DNA of 40,191 nt from Limnohabitans sp. (GCF_030158565.1 NZ_JAOASQ010000051.1:1-40191); one strand, 5' to 3'; positions 9,681 through 17,677 are shown, counted from the first letter of the stretch. The notes: a model not told the origin generated them from the letters alone. Numbers and translations are program-made.

Positions 9681-10082
9681 ATGGTTTCGCTGCGCATTGA
9701 CAAATGGCTGTGGGCGGCGCGGTTCTTCAAGACCCGCAGCATCGCCAGCGACGAGATCGGTAAGAACCGTGTGCAGATCAATGGCCAAGATGCCAAGGCC
9801 TCGCGCGAAGTCAAACCGGGTGACACCGTGCGCATGCGGCAAGGCCCAGTGGAACGCACCGTACGGGTGAAGGCCGTCAGTGGCGTGCGGGGGCCAGCGC
9901 CGGTGGCGCAATTGCTTTACGAGGAAACTGCCGAAAGCCTGGCGCAGCGGCAAAAACTGGCCGAAATGAACCGTTTGTCGCGCGAGCCTGCGCTGAGCAT
10001 CGAGCAGGGACGACCCACCAAGCGGGATCGCCGTCAGATCGAGAAAACCTGGGACGACCGCTGGAGTGCCGGCATCGATTGA
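9681..10082 (+). CDS. hslR: S4-domain RNA-binding protein, Hsp15-like
   Basis: A 133-residue basic protein with an N-terminal S4 domain: MVSLRIDKWLWAARFFKTRSIASDEIGKNRVQINGQDAK. That is the Hsp15 (HslR/YrfH) signature, followed by a charged C-terminal tail (RPTKRDRRQIEKTWDDR). Hsp15 binds the 50S subunit carrying a free nascent chain and helps rescue stalled ribosomes. The start is one base after the stop of the epimerase-like gene, so they are one transcription unit. The convergent rhodanese gene ends 30 bases downstream. Confidence 0.92.
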   Translation: MVSLRIDKWLWAARFFKTRSIASDEIGKNRVQINGQDAKASREVKPGDTVRMRQGPVERTVRVKAVSGVRGPAPVAQLLYEETAESLAQRQKLAEMNRLSREPALSIEQGRPTKRDRRQIEKTWDDRWSAGID

Positions 10083-10111
10083 AGCCCGGGTGACTTGAAA
10101 TGGTCTGCGCT

Positions 10112-10696
10112 TCAGAACTCGTCTTTCACCATGGTCAAGCCGAGGGCATCCCAGTCGAGCATGCCGCCGCGGTAGTAATAAATTTTGTTGGCCGGAAAGC
10201 CCTCTCGTGTCATGGCACGAATGGCCATGGGGCTTTGTGGACAGACGGGCCCATTGCAGAAAGCAAAAATTTTCTTGGCCTCGGTGCAGTTCCATTGGCT
10301 GCCCGTTTTTTTGCAACCCAATTCGCTCAGACGCGAGGCCACCTCTGTGTAGGGGATGCCCACGGAGCCCGGGATGGTGCCTTTGACGCGGTCGTTGGTG
10401 TCCCGCATGTCCACGACCAAGGCGTTGCGGTCACTCAGGGCTTCCAAAATTTCGATCTCACCGACGGGGTGAACGCCGGCGACGGGGACCAAGGGCTGCA
10501 AGGTGCCGCCGTTTTTGGCAGCCACGGTCATGACACGGGTGATTTCAACCGGGCCTTTGGTGGTTTTCACGACAACGGATTTCTGGTTGTCAAAAATGTT
10601 CAAGGCTGTCCCTACGGGAATGACGGCGGCTTGGCCAAAGGCAGCGCCTGCAAAACCAATTCCTAAGAGCCAAGCTGAAATGCTTTTCATGGTCAT
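10112..10696 (-). CDS. Exported rhodanese-domain protein with N-terminal extension
   Basis: A 194-residue protein with a Sec signal peptide (MKSISAWLLGIGFAGAAFGQA) and a C-terminal rhodanese domain. VVDMRDTNDRVKGTIPGSVGIPY is the CH2A-like start and FAFCNGPVCPQSP holds the active-site Cys. Between them lie about 70 residues (VGTALNIFDNQKSVVV...ITRVMTVAAKNGG) that I do not recognise. Periplasmic rhodaneses move sulfane sulfur between thiols, which fits this left edge of the sulfur island. It is divergent from the ArsR gene at 10893, and the shared 196-base region holds a perfect FNR box. Start: ATG at 10696 or, just as likely, the ATG 6 bases inside. Confidence 0.88.
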   Translation of the reverse strand: MTMKSISAWLLGIGFAGAAFGQAAVIPVGTALNIFDNQKSVVVKTTKGPVEITRVMTVAAKNGGTLQPLVPVAGVHPVGEIEILEALSDRNALVVDMRDTNDRVKGTIPGSVGIPYTEVASRLSELGCKKTGSQWNCTEAKKIFAFCNGPVCPQSPMAIRAMTREGFPANKIYYYRGGMLDWDALGLTMVKDEF

Positions 10697-10749
10697 TGTT
10701 CAAAAAGTTGAGTATCAGGGGATCCTGACTTTGGAGGCTTTGTTTTGCC

Positions 10750-10763
10750 TTGATTTGCATCAA
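10750..10763. promoter_or_regulatory. Perfect FNR-type box (TTGAT-N4-ATCAA)
   Basis: The 14 bases TTGATTTGCATCAA match the FNR/ANR consensus TTGAT-N4-ATCAA at all ten defined positions. The site lies between divergent genes, 53 bases upstream of the rhodanese start at 10696 and 129 bases upstream of the ArsR start at 10893, so it is best placed to act on the rhodanese promoter. A Crp/FNR regulator with an FNR-like recognition helix is encoded at 16952. Confidence 0.7.
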
Positions 10764-10892
10764 TGGCTGAGTCAGGGTTATCCCCATCCCGCAGGGGCGC
10801 CTTGATTGCGCCCAAATAGTTGTGCGACAAGATCTGTCAATGTGTTTTGGGTGACAATCACGTTTCAATTCTGAAATAAGTCGGGAAGTTCT

Positions 10893-11225
10893 ATGGTCAA
10901 AATGACCCATAAATCTGCAGGGGACCGGTCCATTGCCGTTTCGGATGAGCAAATCGAAAAAGCTGCAGAGGTTTTTCGCGTCATGTCGGCACCCATGCGC
11001 TTGAGGATCATCAGCTGCTTGTGCAGTGGCGAGAAAAATGTCGGTGAATTGCTCACGGAGATTGATACGACACAGCCCAATATGTCACAGCACTTGAACA
11101 CGCTTTATTTGGCAGGGGTATTGGACAAACGCCGAGAAGGCGTTCAGATCTACTACAGGATCGTCAACAACAACATCGTCAACATTTGCCGGGCAGTGTG
11201 TCAACAAACCGATCTTGAAAGTTGA
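10893..11225 (+). CDS. ArsR-family regulator with conserved cysteines (SoxR/SqrR/BigR-like)
   Basis: A 110-residue winged-helix repressor. The DNA-reading helix is in TQPNMSQHLNTLYLAGVLDKRR and the wing in EGVQIYYRI. Cysteines are Cys42, Cys44, Cys99 and Cys103. In the second ArsR protein of the window (21390) the equivalents of Cys44 and Cys103 are kept, in LCxGEKNVG and CRAVC. Persulfide sensors such as SqrR and BigR use a pair in these two regions to form a polysulfide bridge and release DNA. It heads the dsrE-like/fccAB run and is a candidate sulfide or persulfide sensor. No TATAT-N12-ATATA operator was found directly upstream. Confidence 0.88.
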   Translation: MVKMTHKSAGDRSIAVSDEQIEKAAEVFRVMSAPMRLRIISCLCSGEKNVGELLTEIDTTQPNMSQHLNTLYLAGVLDKRREGVQIYYRIVNNNIVNICRAVCQQTDLES

Positions 11226-11303
11226 GCGTCAGTTTCGAGTCGGGTTTTCACTGTCGTGCCCATGTAGGATGAGCCGCTAATATCAGTCTATCAGGAGACA
11301 CGA

Positions 11304-11714
11304 ATGAAGCGTTGGTTATTATTGATTTCAGGTTTGTTGGCCTGCACCTTGAGCATGGCGCAAATCAAGGTGGTTTACCACTTGAGTGAAGGCATTCCCC
11401 AAGCCTCACGCGCGATTGGCAACATGCGCAATCACCTCAATGCAGACCCAACAGCCAAGATTGTGGTGGTGACCCACGGCTTGGGAATTGATTTTCTTCT
11501 GGATGGTGCAACCAATCAGATGGACCAACCCTTTGCAGGCAGCGTGAGCGATCTGGTGGGCAAAGGGGTGGAGTTCCGTGTGTGCAACAACACATTGGTC
11601 TCGCGCAAAATCTCTGCAGACAAGGTCCAGATGGAAGCCAAGGTGGTTCCTTCGGGTGTTGCTGAAGTGGCCAAACTGCAAGCCAAAGAAGGCTTTGTTT
11701 ATCTGCGCCCGTGA
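11304..11714 (+). CDS. Exported DsrE-family protein
   Basis: A 136-residue protein with a signal peptide (MKRWLLLISGLLACTLSMAQ). The rest is a DsrE/F-like fold: KVVYHLSEGIPQASRAIGNMRNHLNADPTAKIVVVTHGLGIDFLL. The single mature cysteine is in VEFRVCNNTLVSRK, where related DsrE proteins carry a reactive thiol. DsrE-type proteins hold or transfer sulfur as a persulfide; most are cytoplasmic, so the signal peptide points to a periplasmic role. It lies between the ArsR gene and fccA. AGGAG precedes the ATG. Confidence 0.85.
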   Translation: MKRWLLLISGLLACTLSMAQIKVVYHLSEGIPQASRAIGNMRNHLNADPTAKIVVVTHGLGIDFLLDGATNQMDQPFAGSVSDLVGKGVEFRVCNNTLVSRKISADKVQMEAKVVPSGVAEVAKLQAKEGFVYLRP

Positions 11715-11758
11715 TGGTCCATGAGGACCGTCATCAATCCGTTTTTTGAGGAGTTTTC

Positions 11759-12064
11759 ATGAAAATTCAACACGCTTTGAGCGCCACTGCGCTGCTGGCA
11801 CTGTCTGGCCTGGCGCAAGCCCAGATTGATCCGCTTCACGTGCGCAGCATGGCGGCCTCTTGTTCGGCTTGTCATGGCACCGATGGGCGCGCCCAGCCGG
11901 GCATGGAGTCGTTGGCCGGTGCCAACAAGGACGACATGGTCAAGAAAATGCTGGATTTCAAGACGGGTCGCAAGCCCGCCACCATCATGCACCAGCTGTC
12001 CAAGGGCTATTCCGACGAGCAGATCGTCGCCATCGCTGGCTACTTTGCCGCCCAAAAGAAATAA
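11759..12064 (+). CDS. fccA: Monoheme cytochrome c, flavocytochrome c sulfide dehydrogenase heme subunit (FccA/SoxE-like)
   Basis: A 101-residue c553-type cytochrome. The signal peptide ends AQA, the heme motif is CSACH, and the axial Met is probably in ATIMHQLSKGY. C-terminal DEQIVAIAGYFAAQ is typical of this class. The FAD subunit gene begins 12 bases later, which identifies it as the heme partner of sulfide dehydrogenase. It would take electrons from the flavin and pass them to the respiratory chain. The C-terminal part is similar to one half of the c4-type protein at 13428. Confidence 0.88.
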   Translation: MKIQHALSATALLALSGLAQAQIDPLHVRSMAASCSACHGTDGRAQPGMESLAGANKDDMVKKMLDFKTGRKPATIMHQLSKGYSDEQIVAIAGYFAAQKK

Positions 12065-12075
12065 GGAAAACAGCC

Positions 12076-13350
12076 ATGCAACGTCGTCATTTTTTGCAGA
12101 CAGGTTCCGCACTGGGAGCCATGGGTTTGGTTTCGGGTTGTGCCACAGTGGGTGGCGGCAGCGGCCCCAAAGTGGTGGTCATTGGCGGTGGCTATGCCGG
12201 CGCTACGGCGGCCAAATACCTGCGCATGTGGTCTGAGCACAAAATTCAGGTCACCTTGGTGGAGCCCAACGATGCGTTCATTTCCTGCCCCATCTCCAAC
12301 TTGGTGATTGGCGGCAGCAAGACCATCGCCGAGATCACCACCCCCTATGACAACCTGACCAAGCGCCACGGTGTGAACATCATCAAGGACCGCGTCAACA
12401 CCATTGATGCGGAAAAGCGCATCGTCAAGCTGGCCGGTGGCACCGAGCTGGCTTATGACCGCTTGATCGTCTCGCCCGGCGTGGACTTCATGTGGGAAAC
12501 CTTGCCTGGCATGGCCAAGGCAGGTGCCAAAGACAAAGTCATGCACGCTTGGAAAGCGGGCGAGCAGACCGTCACGCTGCGCAAGCAACTCGAAGCCATG
12601 CCTGATGGCGGTGTGTTCGCCATGTCGATCCCTTTGGCGCCTTACCGCTGCCCGCCCGGCCCCTACGAGCGCGCTTGCCAGGTGGCTGAATATTTCACCA
12701 AGGCCAAGCCCAAGAGCAAGGTGCTGATTTTGGATGCCAACGACGACGTGACATCGAAAGGTCCCTTGTTCAAGAAGGCTTGGACCGAGCGTTACAAAGG
12801 CATTGTCGAATACCGTGGCAAACACCGAGTGACCGATGTGGACGCCGCCACCAACACCTTGAAGTTCGAGTTCAACGACGACATCAAGGCCAGCGTGCTC
12901 AACGTCATTCCTGAAATGCGTGCGGGTGACATCGCCGTCAACGCAGGTCTGGCCACGGCCAACAAGCGCTGGTGCGAGGTCGACTTCCTGACTTTCGAGT
13001 CAAAGGCTGCCAAAAACGTCCATGTGCTTGGCGATTCGATCCAGATTGCCCCGGGTATGCCCAAGTCTGGCCACATGGCCAACCAACACGGCAAAACCTG
13101 CGCTGCAGCGGTGATCGCTTTGTTGATGGGCAAAGAGGTCAATCCCATGCCGATTTACAACAACACCTGCTACAGCTTTGTCAGCTCGGAAGACGTGGTC
13201 CACGTGGCCAGCGTGCACCGCTACGATGCGGAAAAGAAAACCATGCTGACGGTGCCGGGCTCCGGTGGTGTGTCCAGCGCAGCCAACGAATTGGAGGGCC
13301 GCTATGCCCACGCTTGGTCGCGTAACATTTGGGCCGATACGCTGGCGTGA
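12076..13350 (+). CDS. fccB: Flavocytochrome c sulfide dehydrogenase, FAD subunit (FccB/SoxF)
   Basis: A 424-residue periplasmic flavoprotein that oxidises sulfide to sulfane sulfur. The Tat signal has QRRHFLQ at the N-terminus, then the FAD-binding VVVIGGGYAGATAAKYLR. Cys residues in ISCPISNLV, PYRCPPGPYERACQ and NNTCYSFVS lie where the family has its redox-active cysteines. HVLGDSIQIAPGMPKSGHMANQHGK is the second FAD motif and a C-terminal FCSD flavin-binding domain ends the protein. Odd: VSGC at residues 19-22 of the leader fits a lipobox, so it may be a Tat-exported lipoprotein. The start at 12076 (after AAGGAAAAC) fits the Tat leader; an upstream in-frame start reads through fccA. Confidence 0.93.
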   Translation: MQRRHFLQTGSALGAMGLVSGCATVGGGSGPKVVVIGGGYAGATAAKYLRMWSEHKIQVTLVEPNDAFISCPISNLVIGGSKTIAEITTPYDNLTKRHGVNIIKDRVNTIDAEKRIVKLAGGTELAYDRLIVSPGVDFMWETLPGMAKAGAKDKVMHAWKAGEQTVTLRKQLEAMPDGGVFAMSIPLAPYRCPPGPYERACQVAEYFTKAKPKSKVLILDANDDVTSKGPLFKKAWTERYKGIVEYRGKHRVTDVDAATNTLKFEFNDDIKASVLNVIPEMRAGDIAVNAGLATANKRWCEVDFLTFESKAAKNVHVLGDSIQIAPGMPKSGHMANQHGKTCAAAVIALLMGKEVNPMPIYNNTCYSFVSSEDVVHVASVHRYDAEKKTMLTVPGSGGVSSAANELEGRYAHAWSRNIWADTLA

Positions 13351-13361
13351 GGTTCAATCGG

Positions 13362-13397
13362 AAAACGCCGCAGTCGCCAGACTCGCGGCGTTTTTTT
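13362..13397 (+). terminator. Rho-independent terminator after fccB
   Basis: Arms AAAACGCCGC (13362-13371) and GCGGCGTTTT (13385-13394) pair perfectly and the right arm runs into seven Ts. It ends the dsrE-like/fccAB unit 31 bases before the next cytochrome gene, which must then be read from its own promoter or by readthrough. Confidence 0.85.
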
Positions 13398-13427
13398 ACG
13401 GCCATTTTTTGCAAGTCGAGGTACATC

Positions 13428-14048
13428 ATGAAAAAAACAGTCACATCCCGCCGCCTGTTGCAAGCAGCTTTGCTGCTGGGTTTTGCGGCGCTGGGCAATT
13501 CAGCCATGGCCCAGGCGGATGAAGCGCGCGCCAAAAAAATCGTGGGTGGAGTTTGCTTTGTTTGCCACGGCGCAGAGGGTGAATCGTCCAGTGAAGTGTT
13601 CCCGCGTCTGGCCGGTCAGCACTGGGAATACACCGCCAAGCAGCTCGAGAACTTCAAAAGTGGCAAGCGCAAGAGCACAGCCATGGCTGACATGGTGGCC
13701 AAGTTGACACCCGATGAGATGGTGGCTTTGGGTAAATTTTTTGAGAAACAAGCCGTTGCGGTGGAGCCTGCCAAAGACCAGGGTCTGGCGGCCGTTGGCA
13801 AGTACATCTACCACCAGGGCAACAAGTACAGCGGTCTGGCCGCTTGCGCCAGTTGTCATGGGGCGGAAGCCAAAGGGACAACGGCTTTACCTCGCCTTGC
13901 TGGTCAGTATGCAGACTACATCGCCACGCAGTTGCAACAGTTCAACAAGCGCGAACGCACCAATGACAACGCCGTGATGCACGCCATCGTCAGCAAGATG
14001 ACGCCGCTGGAAATGGTGGCTGTGGCGGAGTACCTGAGCGGCAAATGA
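13428..14048 (+). CDS. Diheme cytochrome c4-type protein
   Basis: A 206-residue exported protein built of two similar cytochrome domains. The signal peptide ends SAMAQ. The first heme motif is CFVCH and the second CASCH. Each domain has the matching pattern PRLAGQ...QL..F..G or R, then M and LTPDEMVAL or MTPLEMVAV. The layout is that of c4 cytochromes, which carry electrons to cbb3 or other terminal oxidases in the periplasm. Here it could accept electrons from FccAB or Sox. It starts 31 bases after the fccB terminator and converges on the YeeE gene. Confidence 0.9.
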   Translation: MKKTVTSRRLLQAALLLGFAALGNSAMAQADEARAKKIVGGVCFVCHGAEGESSSEVFPRLAGQHWEYTAKQLENFKSGKRKSTAMADMVAKLTPDEMVALGKFFEKQAVAVEPAKDQGLAAVGKYIYHQGNKYSGLAACASCHGAEAKGTTALPRLAGQYADYIATQLQQFNKRERTNDNAVMHAIVSKMTPLEMVAVAEYLSGK

Positions 14049-14060
14049 CGGTGCTCAGTC

Positions 14061-15167
14061 TCAGGGCGCGGTAAATCCTGAAAGGGGCATTGGCTCCGAT
14101 GGCTTGGTGCTGGCCGATGTGCCGCCATCCAGCCAACGGTCGGTCAGGCCCGCTCCTGCCCACATGCCCACCAGGCTCACCCATGCGGTCAGGGCAAAAA
14201 TGGCACCGCCAGTAACGCCTGCTCCGACAGCGCAGCCGCCAGCCAGCATGGAGCCGAATCCCATCAAAATCGCGCCGCCGATGTAGCGGCGCATGCTGTA
14301 ACCATCGGTGAAGCCTTCCAGCTTCCAGTCTTTGCCGATCAGCGCACCGACCAAAGAGCCCAGGAAAACGCCTGGCATCAGACCGAATTCAAAGCCGATC
14401 GGTGGCCAAGGCCATTGCACCACCCGCATCAACCATTCGGCAGAAGGGCCACTGAAGGTCAAGCCCTGAATTTGCACCGGATCAAATGACTCGCGCGCCA
14501 CCCACTGGCTAAACCCCCAAGCAGCGGCGACCATCAGTCCCGTGCCGATACCCCCCACCCACATCCATAAACTGCGCTGAGGTGAGCGCCATGAAAAATA
14601 CAGGGCGGCGATGAGCCACACGCCGCCCATGGCCAAGCCCGCTCCGTGTCCTAGACCTGTGATGGCCAGCAGGTCGCGCGCTGCACCGCCAGGGATGGTC
14701 CACCAACTGCTGATCGCCAGGCGCAAAGGCGACAAAACGCCTGAGAGTGCTGATTGGGCCGTGACAGCAAATATCAGGCCCGACAGCAGGGCTCGCAAAT
14801 TGCCATTGGCCGACAGCACCAGCAGTCGGCTGGCGCAGCCGCGGGTCATGACCATGCCAATGCCGAAGGTCAAGCCACCGATGAGTGCACCGGACAGGCT
14901 GCCGGTGGCAGAGATTTGGCGTGCGTTGTTGGTATCCAGCCAGCCCATCAAGACCATGAGCTGTACGGTGATCACGGCAGAGGCAAAGGCCAGCAACCAA
15001 ACTGAAAGCTTGTCGCCAAAACGGCGGTGCCAGAATTCGATCACTGCCGCTCGCAAGCAAAAGCGCGAGCGCTGGGCAAAAAATCCAAACAGGCCGCCGA
15101 TCAGCGCGCCACCCGTGGCGAGCACCGTGGGGTTTCCGTAGGCTTCCAGCCATTGAGCCATGGGCAT
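14061..15167 (-). CDS. YeeE/YedE (TsuA-like) sulfur-compound transporter, copy 1
   Basis: A 368-residue membrane protein with many hydrophobic segments and the two-fold YeeE/YedE layout. Three family cysteines are visible: QRSRFCLRAA (Cys37), TRGCASRLLVLSANGNLRAL, and LAGGCAVGAGVTGG. In the thiosulfate transporter TsuA three such cysteines relay thiosulfate through the membrane. Start: an ATG at 15179 would leave no ribosome site, but the ATG at 15167 has GGAG six bases upstream, so I chose it. A homologue of the same kind lies just upstream (15254). An inverted repeat at 15181-15202 sits directly before it. Import of thiosulfate or another sulfur anion is an inference from the family. Confidence 0.88.
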   Translation of the reverse strand: MPMAQWLEAYGNPTVLATGGALIGGLFGFFAQRSRFCLRAAVIEFWHRRFGDKLSVWLLAFASAVITVQLMVLMGWLDTNNARQISATGSLSGALIGGLTFGIGMVMTRGCASRLLVLSANGNLRALLSGLIFAVTAQSALSGVLSPLRLAISSWWTIPGGAARDLLAITGLGHGAGLAMGGVWLIAALYFSWRSPQRSLWMWVGGIGTGLMVAAAWGFSQWVARESFDPVQIQGLTFSGPSAEWLMRVVQWPWPPIGFEFGLMPGVFLGSLVGALIGKDWKLEGFTDGYSMRRYIGGAILMGFGSMLAGGCAVGAGVTGGAIFALTAWVSLVGMWAGAGLTDRWLDGGTSASTKPSEPMPLSGFTAP

Positions 15168-15180
15168 GGCAATCTCCATT

Positions 15181-15202
15181 TACATCATTGTTGAATGATG
15201 TA
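15181..15202. promoter_or_regulatory. Inverted repeat of the TATAT-N12-ATATA type, site A
   Basis: TACATCAT (15181-15188), six-base spacer, ATGATGTA (15195-15202): eight-base perfect arms. It lies 13 bases from the chosen start of YeeE copy 1. The spacing and outer TANAT/ATNTA bases match the repeats at 19214, 21346 and 31010, so it is a candidate operator for one of the ArsR regulators. Confidence 0.6.
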
Positions 15203-15253
15203 TATCCTAAGCCCGAAGTCGTTCTAGGCGTTGATGGAGGTCAAGAAGCGAAT

Positions 15254-16318
15254 TCAGACCACCCAGCCCATGCCTTTGCTCAGACGCCAGGCCATGCCTG
15301 CGCCGATCCAGATGCCGATCAGTGTGAGCCAAGCGGTCAGTGCAAAAATCGCACCACCGGTCATGCCGGCACCGACCGTGCAGCCACCAGCGAGGACCGC
15401 ACCAAAGCCCATCAATATCGCCCCGGACAAGTAATGCCCCAGCTTGTTCTCGGTTTTGAAGCCTTCAAATTTGAAGTCACGACCGAGCAAAGCCCCGATC
15501 AAGGAGCCCACAAAGGCACCAGGCAGCACGCCGGTGTCAAAACCCCAACTGGCCGCGTTGGCCGTGGACAGGACCCGCATCAACCACTCGGCGGAGGGGC
15601 CGCTGAAGCTCAGGCTTTGTACCGCCACCGGTTCAAACGATGCGCCTGCAACGGCCTGTGTGAGCCCCCAGCCCATCGCGATGGTCAGGCCAGTCACTGT
15701 CGCGCCCAAGCCCAAGGCCCAGCGACCCGCGTGGTGGCGCATGAAGAACGCCAGGCCAACGACAAAAACCAAGGTCGAAAGAATCAAACCACCCACCGAA
15801 CCCATCCCGCTGAGGACCAACAAATCGCGCGATGCCCCGCCGTCCACGGGCCACAACTGGCTCAATGTGCTGCGCAAGGGCGCCAACCAACCGCCAATCG
15901 TGGCTTGTACCGTGACGGCAAACACCAAACCAGACAGCAGGGCGCGCAAATTGCCATTGGCCGACAGCACCAACAAACGACTGGCGCAGCCGCGCGTCAA
16001 AATCATGCCGGCACCAAAGCACAAGCCTCCCAACACAGCCCCGGATATGCTGCCCGGCTGCGCGATGAAACGGCTGACCGAAGGTTGAAGCCAGCCTAAG
16101 GCCACCAGGATTTGTACACCCATTAAGCAGGCACCAAAAGCCAGGAGCCAGACGCTCAGGCGCTCGCCAGCCTGGCCTTCACAGCATTCCAGGACTGCGG
16201 CACGGGCGCAAAAACGTGTACGTTGGGCAGCAAAACCAAACACCAAGCCGATGATCGCGCCGCCTGCGGCCAGCACATTGGCGTCTCCCCAGGTTTCCAG
16301 CAGGCTTGCAAGATTCAC
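15254..16318 (-). CDS. YeeE/YedE (TsuA-like) sulfur-compound transporter, copy 2
   Basis: A 354-residue paralogue of the copy at 14061, with the same three cysteine motifs: QRTRFCARAA, TRGCASRLLVLSANGNLRAL and LAGGCTVGAGMTGG. The central 18-residue TRGC motif is identical in both. Start: no ATG is available. GTG at 16318 has GGAG six bases upstream, exactly as for the ATG of copy 1, while a TTG at 16330 has no ribosome site. Its stop is 51 bases before the site A repeat. Both copies are transcribed toward the c4 cytochrome gene. It is divergent from the thioredoxin-like gene. Possibly the two pump different sulfur anions or work as a pair. Confidence 0.86.
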   Translation of the reverse strand: MNLASLLETWGDANVLAAGGAIIGLVFGFAAQRTRFCARAAVLECCEGQAGERLSVWLLAFGACLMGVQILVALGWLQPSVSRFIAQPGSISGAVLGGLCFGAGMILTRGCASRLLVLSANGNLRALLSGLVFAVTVQATIGGWLAPLRSTLSQLWPVDGGASRDLLVLSGMGSVGGLILSTLVFVVGLAFFMRHHAGRWALGLGATVTGLTIAMGWGLTQAVAGASFEPVAVQSLSFSGPSAEWLMRVLSTANAASWGFDTGVLPGAFVGSLIGALLGRDFKFEGFKTENKLGHYLSGAILMGFGAVLAGGCTVGAGMTGGAIFALTAWLTLIGIWIGAGMAWRLSKGMGWVV

Positions 16319-16414
16319 ATTGATCTCCAATAATTTGATAATTGCTTATATTTCGTCTTGCCTAAACTGATTGACAATACATTGTGTATTTTCCTGGTTT
16401 TTTGATCGGTATTC

Positions 16415-16900
16415 ATGAAAGAGCCCATTTTGTACTTCGCCTCGCACCGTCGCCAGTTTTTGGGGCTGGTGACTTTGGCGTGGGCCCAAGTGGGGGGCGC
16501 CCAATCGGTCATGCCAGCACTTTTGCCATCTCCCCCCTCCCTGCAGATTGAATTGGCCAAGGCTTTGCAGCAAAAGCAAGCCCTGATCGTCATGGTGAGC
16601 TTGGAGGGCTGTGCCTTTTGCCGTATTGCCCGCAGCAGCCATTTGGTGCCCATGCAAAAAGCAGGAACGCCCATCGTGCAGCTGGACATGCGCAGTGTTC
16701 AGGGTGTTCTGGATTTCCAAGGACGTGCGACCACGCACGATCAATTGATCAAGCAGTGGCGCATCTCTGTTGCCCCGACTTTGCTGTTTTTCGGTCCAGG
16801 TGGTAAAGAAGTTGCAGAGAGAATGGAGGGCGGTTACCTGCCCGATTTTTATGGACCCTATCTGGAAGAGCGATTGCTCAAGGCTCGGCAGGCGCTTTGA
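16415..16900 (+). CDS. Exported thioredoxin-fold protein (SoxW-like)
   Basis: A 161-residue protein with an N-terminal leader (HRRQFLGLVTLAWAQ, with a possible twin-arginine pair) and a thioredoxin fold. The active site is GCAFCR at Cys66 and Cys69, followed by a cis-Pro region VAPTLLFFGPGGKE. SoxW-type thioredoxins in sox loci reduce periplasmic disulfides and keep SoxY in its active thiol state. No CcdA/SoxV membrane partner is present in the window, so its electron source is not shown. It is divergent from YeeE copy 2 and precedes the Crp/FNR gene by about 50 bases. Confidence 0.85.
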   Translation: MKEPILYFASHRRQFLGLVTLAWAQVGGAQSVMPALLPSPPSLQIELAKALQQKQALIVMVSLEGCAFCRIARSSHLVPMQKAGTPIVQLDMRSVQGVLDFQGRATTHDQLIKQWRISVAPTLLFFGPGGKEVAERMEGGYLPDFYGPYLEERLLKARQAL

Positions 16901-16951
16901 GTGAGTTCTTTGTGTGCTGTCAAAAGCTACTCGCCTACTTAACAATTAGCC

Positions 16952-17653
16952 ATGATTCCAATTCGCATTGATTCCGCTTGGCAAGGCACCTCGGATTGCC
17001 GCAGTTGCGGCATCCGAGACATGGTGTTGTTTGCCGATCTCAATGAGCAAGACTTCAGCGACATGCACACGCCCATTGATGACCTGAGCTTTCAGTCAGA
17101 CGCCATCTTGTACTCTGAAGGTCAATCAGCGCAAGGTGTGTTCACGCTGAGAAAGGGCACCGTCAAGTTGGTGCGTGCCACCGTGGATGGTCGTGAGCGG
17201 ATTGTTCGGGTTTTGCGCCCTGGCGATGTGATTGGGCTGGAGGCCTTGGTGACCGGCCGCTATGACAGCGAAGCCGTTGCCATGGTGGATGTCAGTGTTT
17301 GTCGAATTCCTTTGTCGGTCATCAACCATCTGTCTGCGAACTCTCCCCGCTTGCATTTGCGCTTGATGCAAAAGTGGCAGCAAGCCTTGAAAGATGCCGA
17401 CGATTGGTTGGCAGAACTGAATTTCGGTACTGCACGTCAGCGTGTGGCGAGCCTGGCCTTGAAAATGCGAGAGCCTGAAGAGCCCCGTTTCACCGCTTTT
17501 TTTGCGCGCGACGACATGGGGGCGATGCTCGATCTCAAGCTTGAAACTGTGAGTCGTGAAATTTCTGGCTTGGTGCGTGATGGTGCTCTGAAAGCCTGCG
17601 ACAAGCAGGGACGCCGGTATGAAATACTGGACGAAAAAATGCTGATGCTCTGA
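16952..17653 (+). CDS. Crp/FNR-family transcriptional regulator with FNR-type recognition helix
   Basis: A 233-residue regulator with an N-terminal cyclic-nucleotide-like beta-barrel (residues 30-120, including LYSEGQSAQGVFTLRKGTVKLVR) and a C-terminal winged helix. The recognition helix reads LETVSREI: Glu198, Ser201 and Arg202 match the ExxSR contacts of FNR that read TTGAT half-sites. Near the N-terminus is CRSC (Cys16, Cys19) and a later Cys117. E. coli FNR needs four cysteines; the one expected near residue 25 is absent, so an oxygen-labile 4Fe-4S cluster is doubtful. Two FNR-type boxes in this window (10750, 19256) are candidate targets. Confidence 0.88.
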   Translation: MIPIRIDSAWQGTSDCRSCGIRDMVLFADLNEQDFSDMHTPIDDLSFQSDAILYSEGQSAQGVFTLRKGTVKLVRATVDGRERIVRVLRPGDVIGLEALVTGRYDSEAVAMVDVSVCRIPLSVINHLSANSPRLHLRLMQKWQQALKDADDWLAELNFGTARQRVASLALKMREPEEPRFTAFFARDDMGAMLDLKLETVSREISGLVRDGALKACDKQGRRYEILDEKMLML

Positions 17654-17677
17654 ACGGCACTGGCTGGGGTTTCGGCG

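Noticed and set aside
11711..11746. Hairpin with GGTCC/GGACC after the DsrE-like gene as a terminator
   Set aside because: The stem is short and the T run is separated from it by several bases, so a terminator call is not supported.
16331..16352. AT-rich partial repeat upstream of YeeE copy 2 as a fifth TATAT-N12-ATATA site
   Set aside because: The left half (TAATT) matches only three of five bases and the arms do not pair.
16403..16416. Possible FNR box before the SoxW-like gene (TTGATCGGTATTCA)
   Set aside because: Only one half-site matches and it overlaps the start codon.
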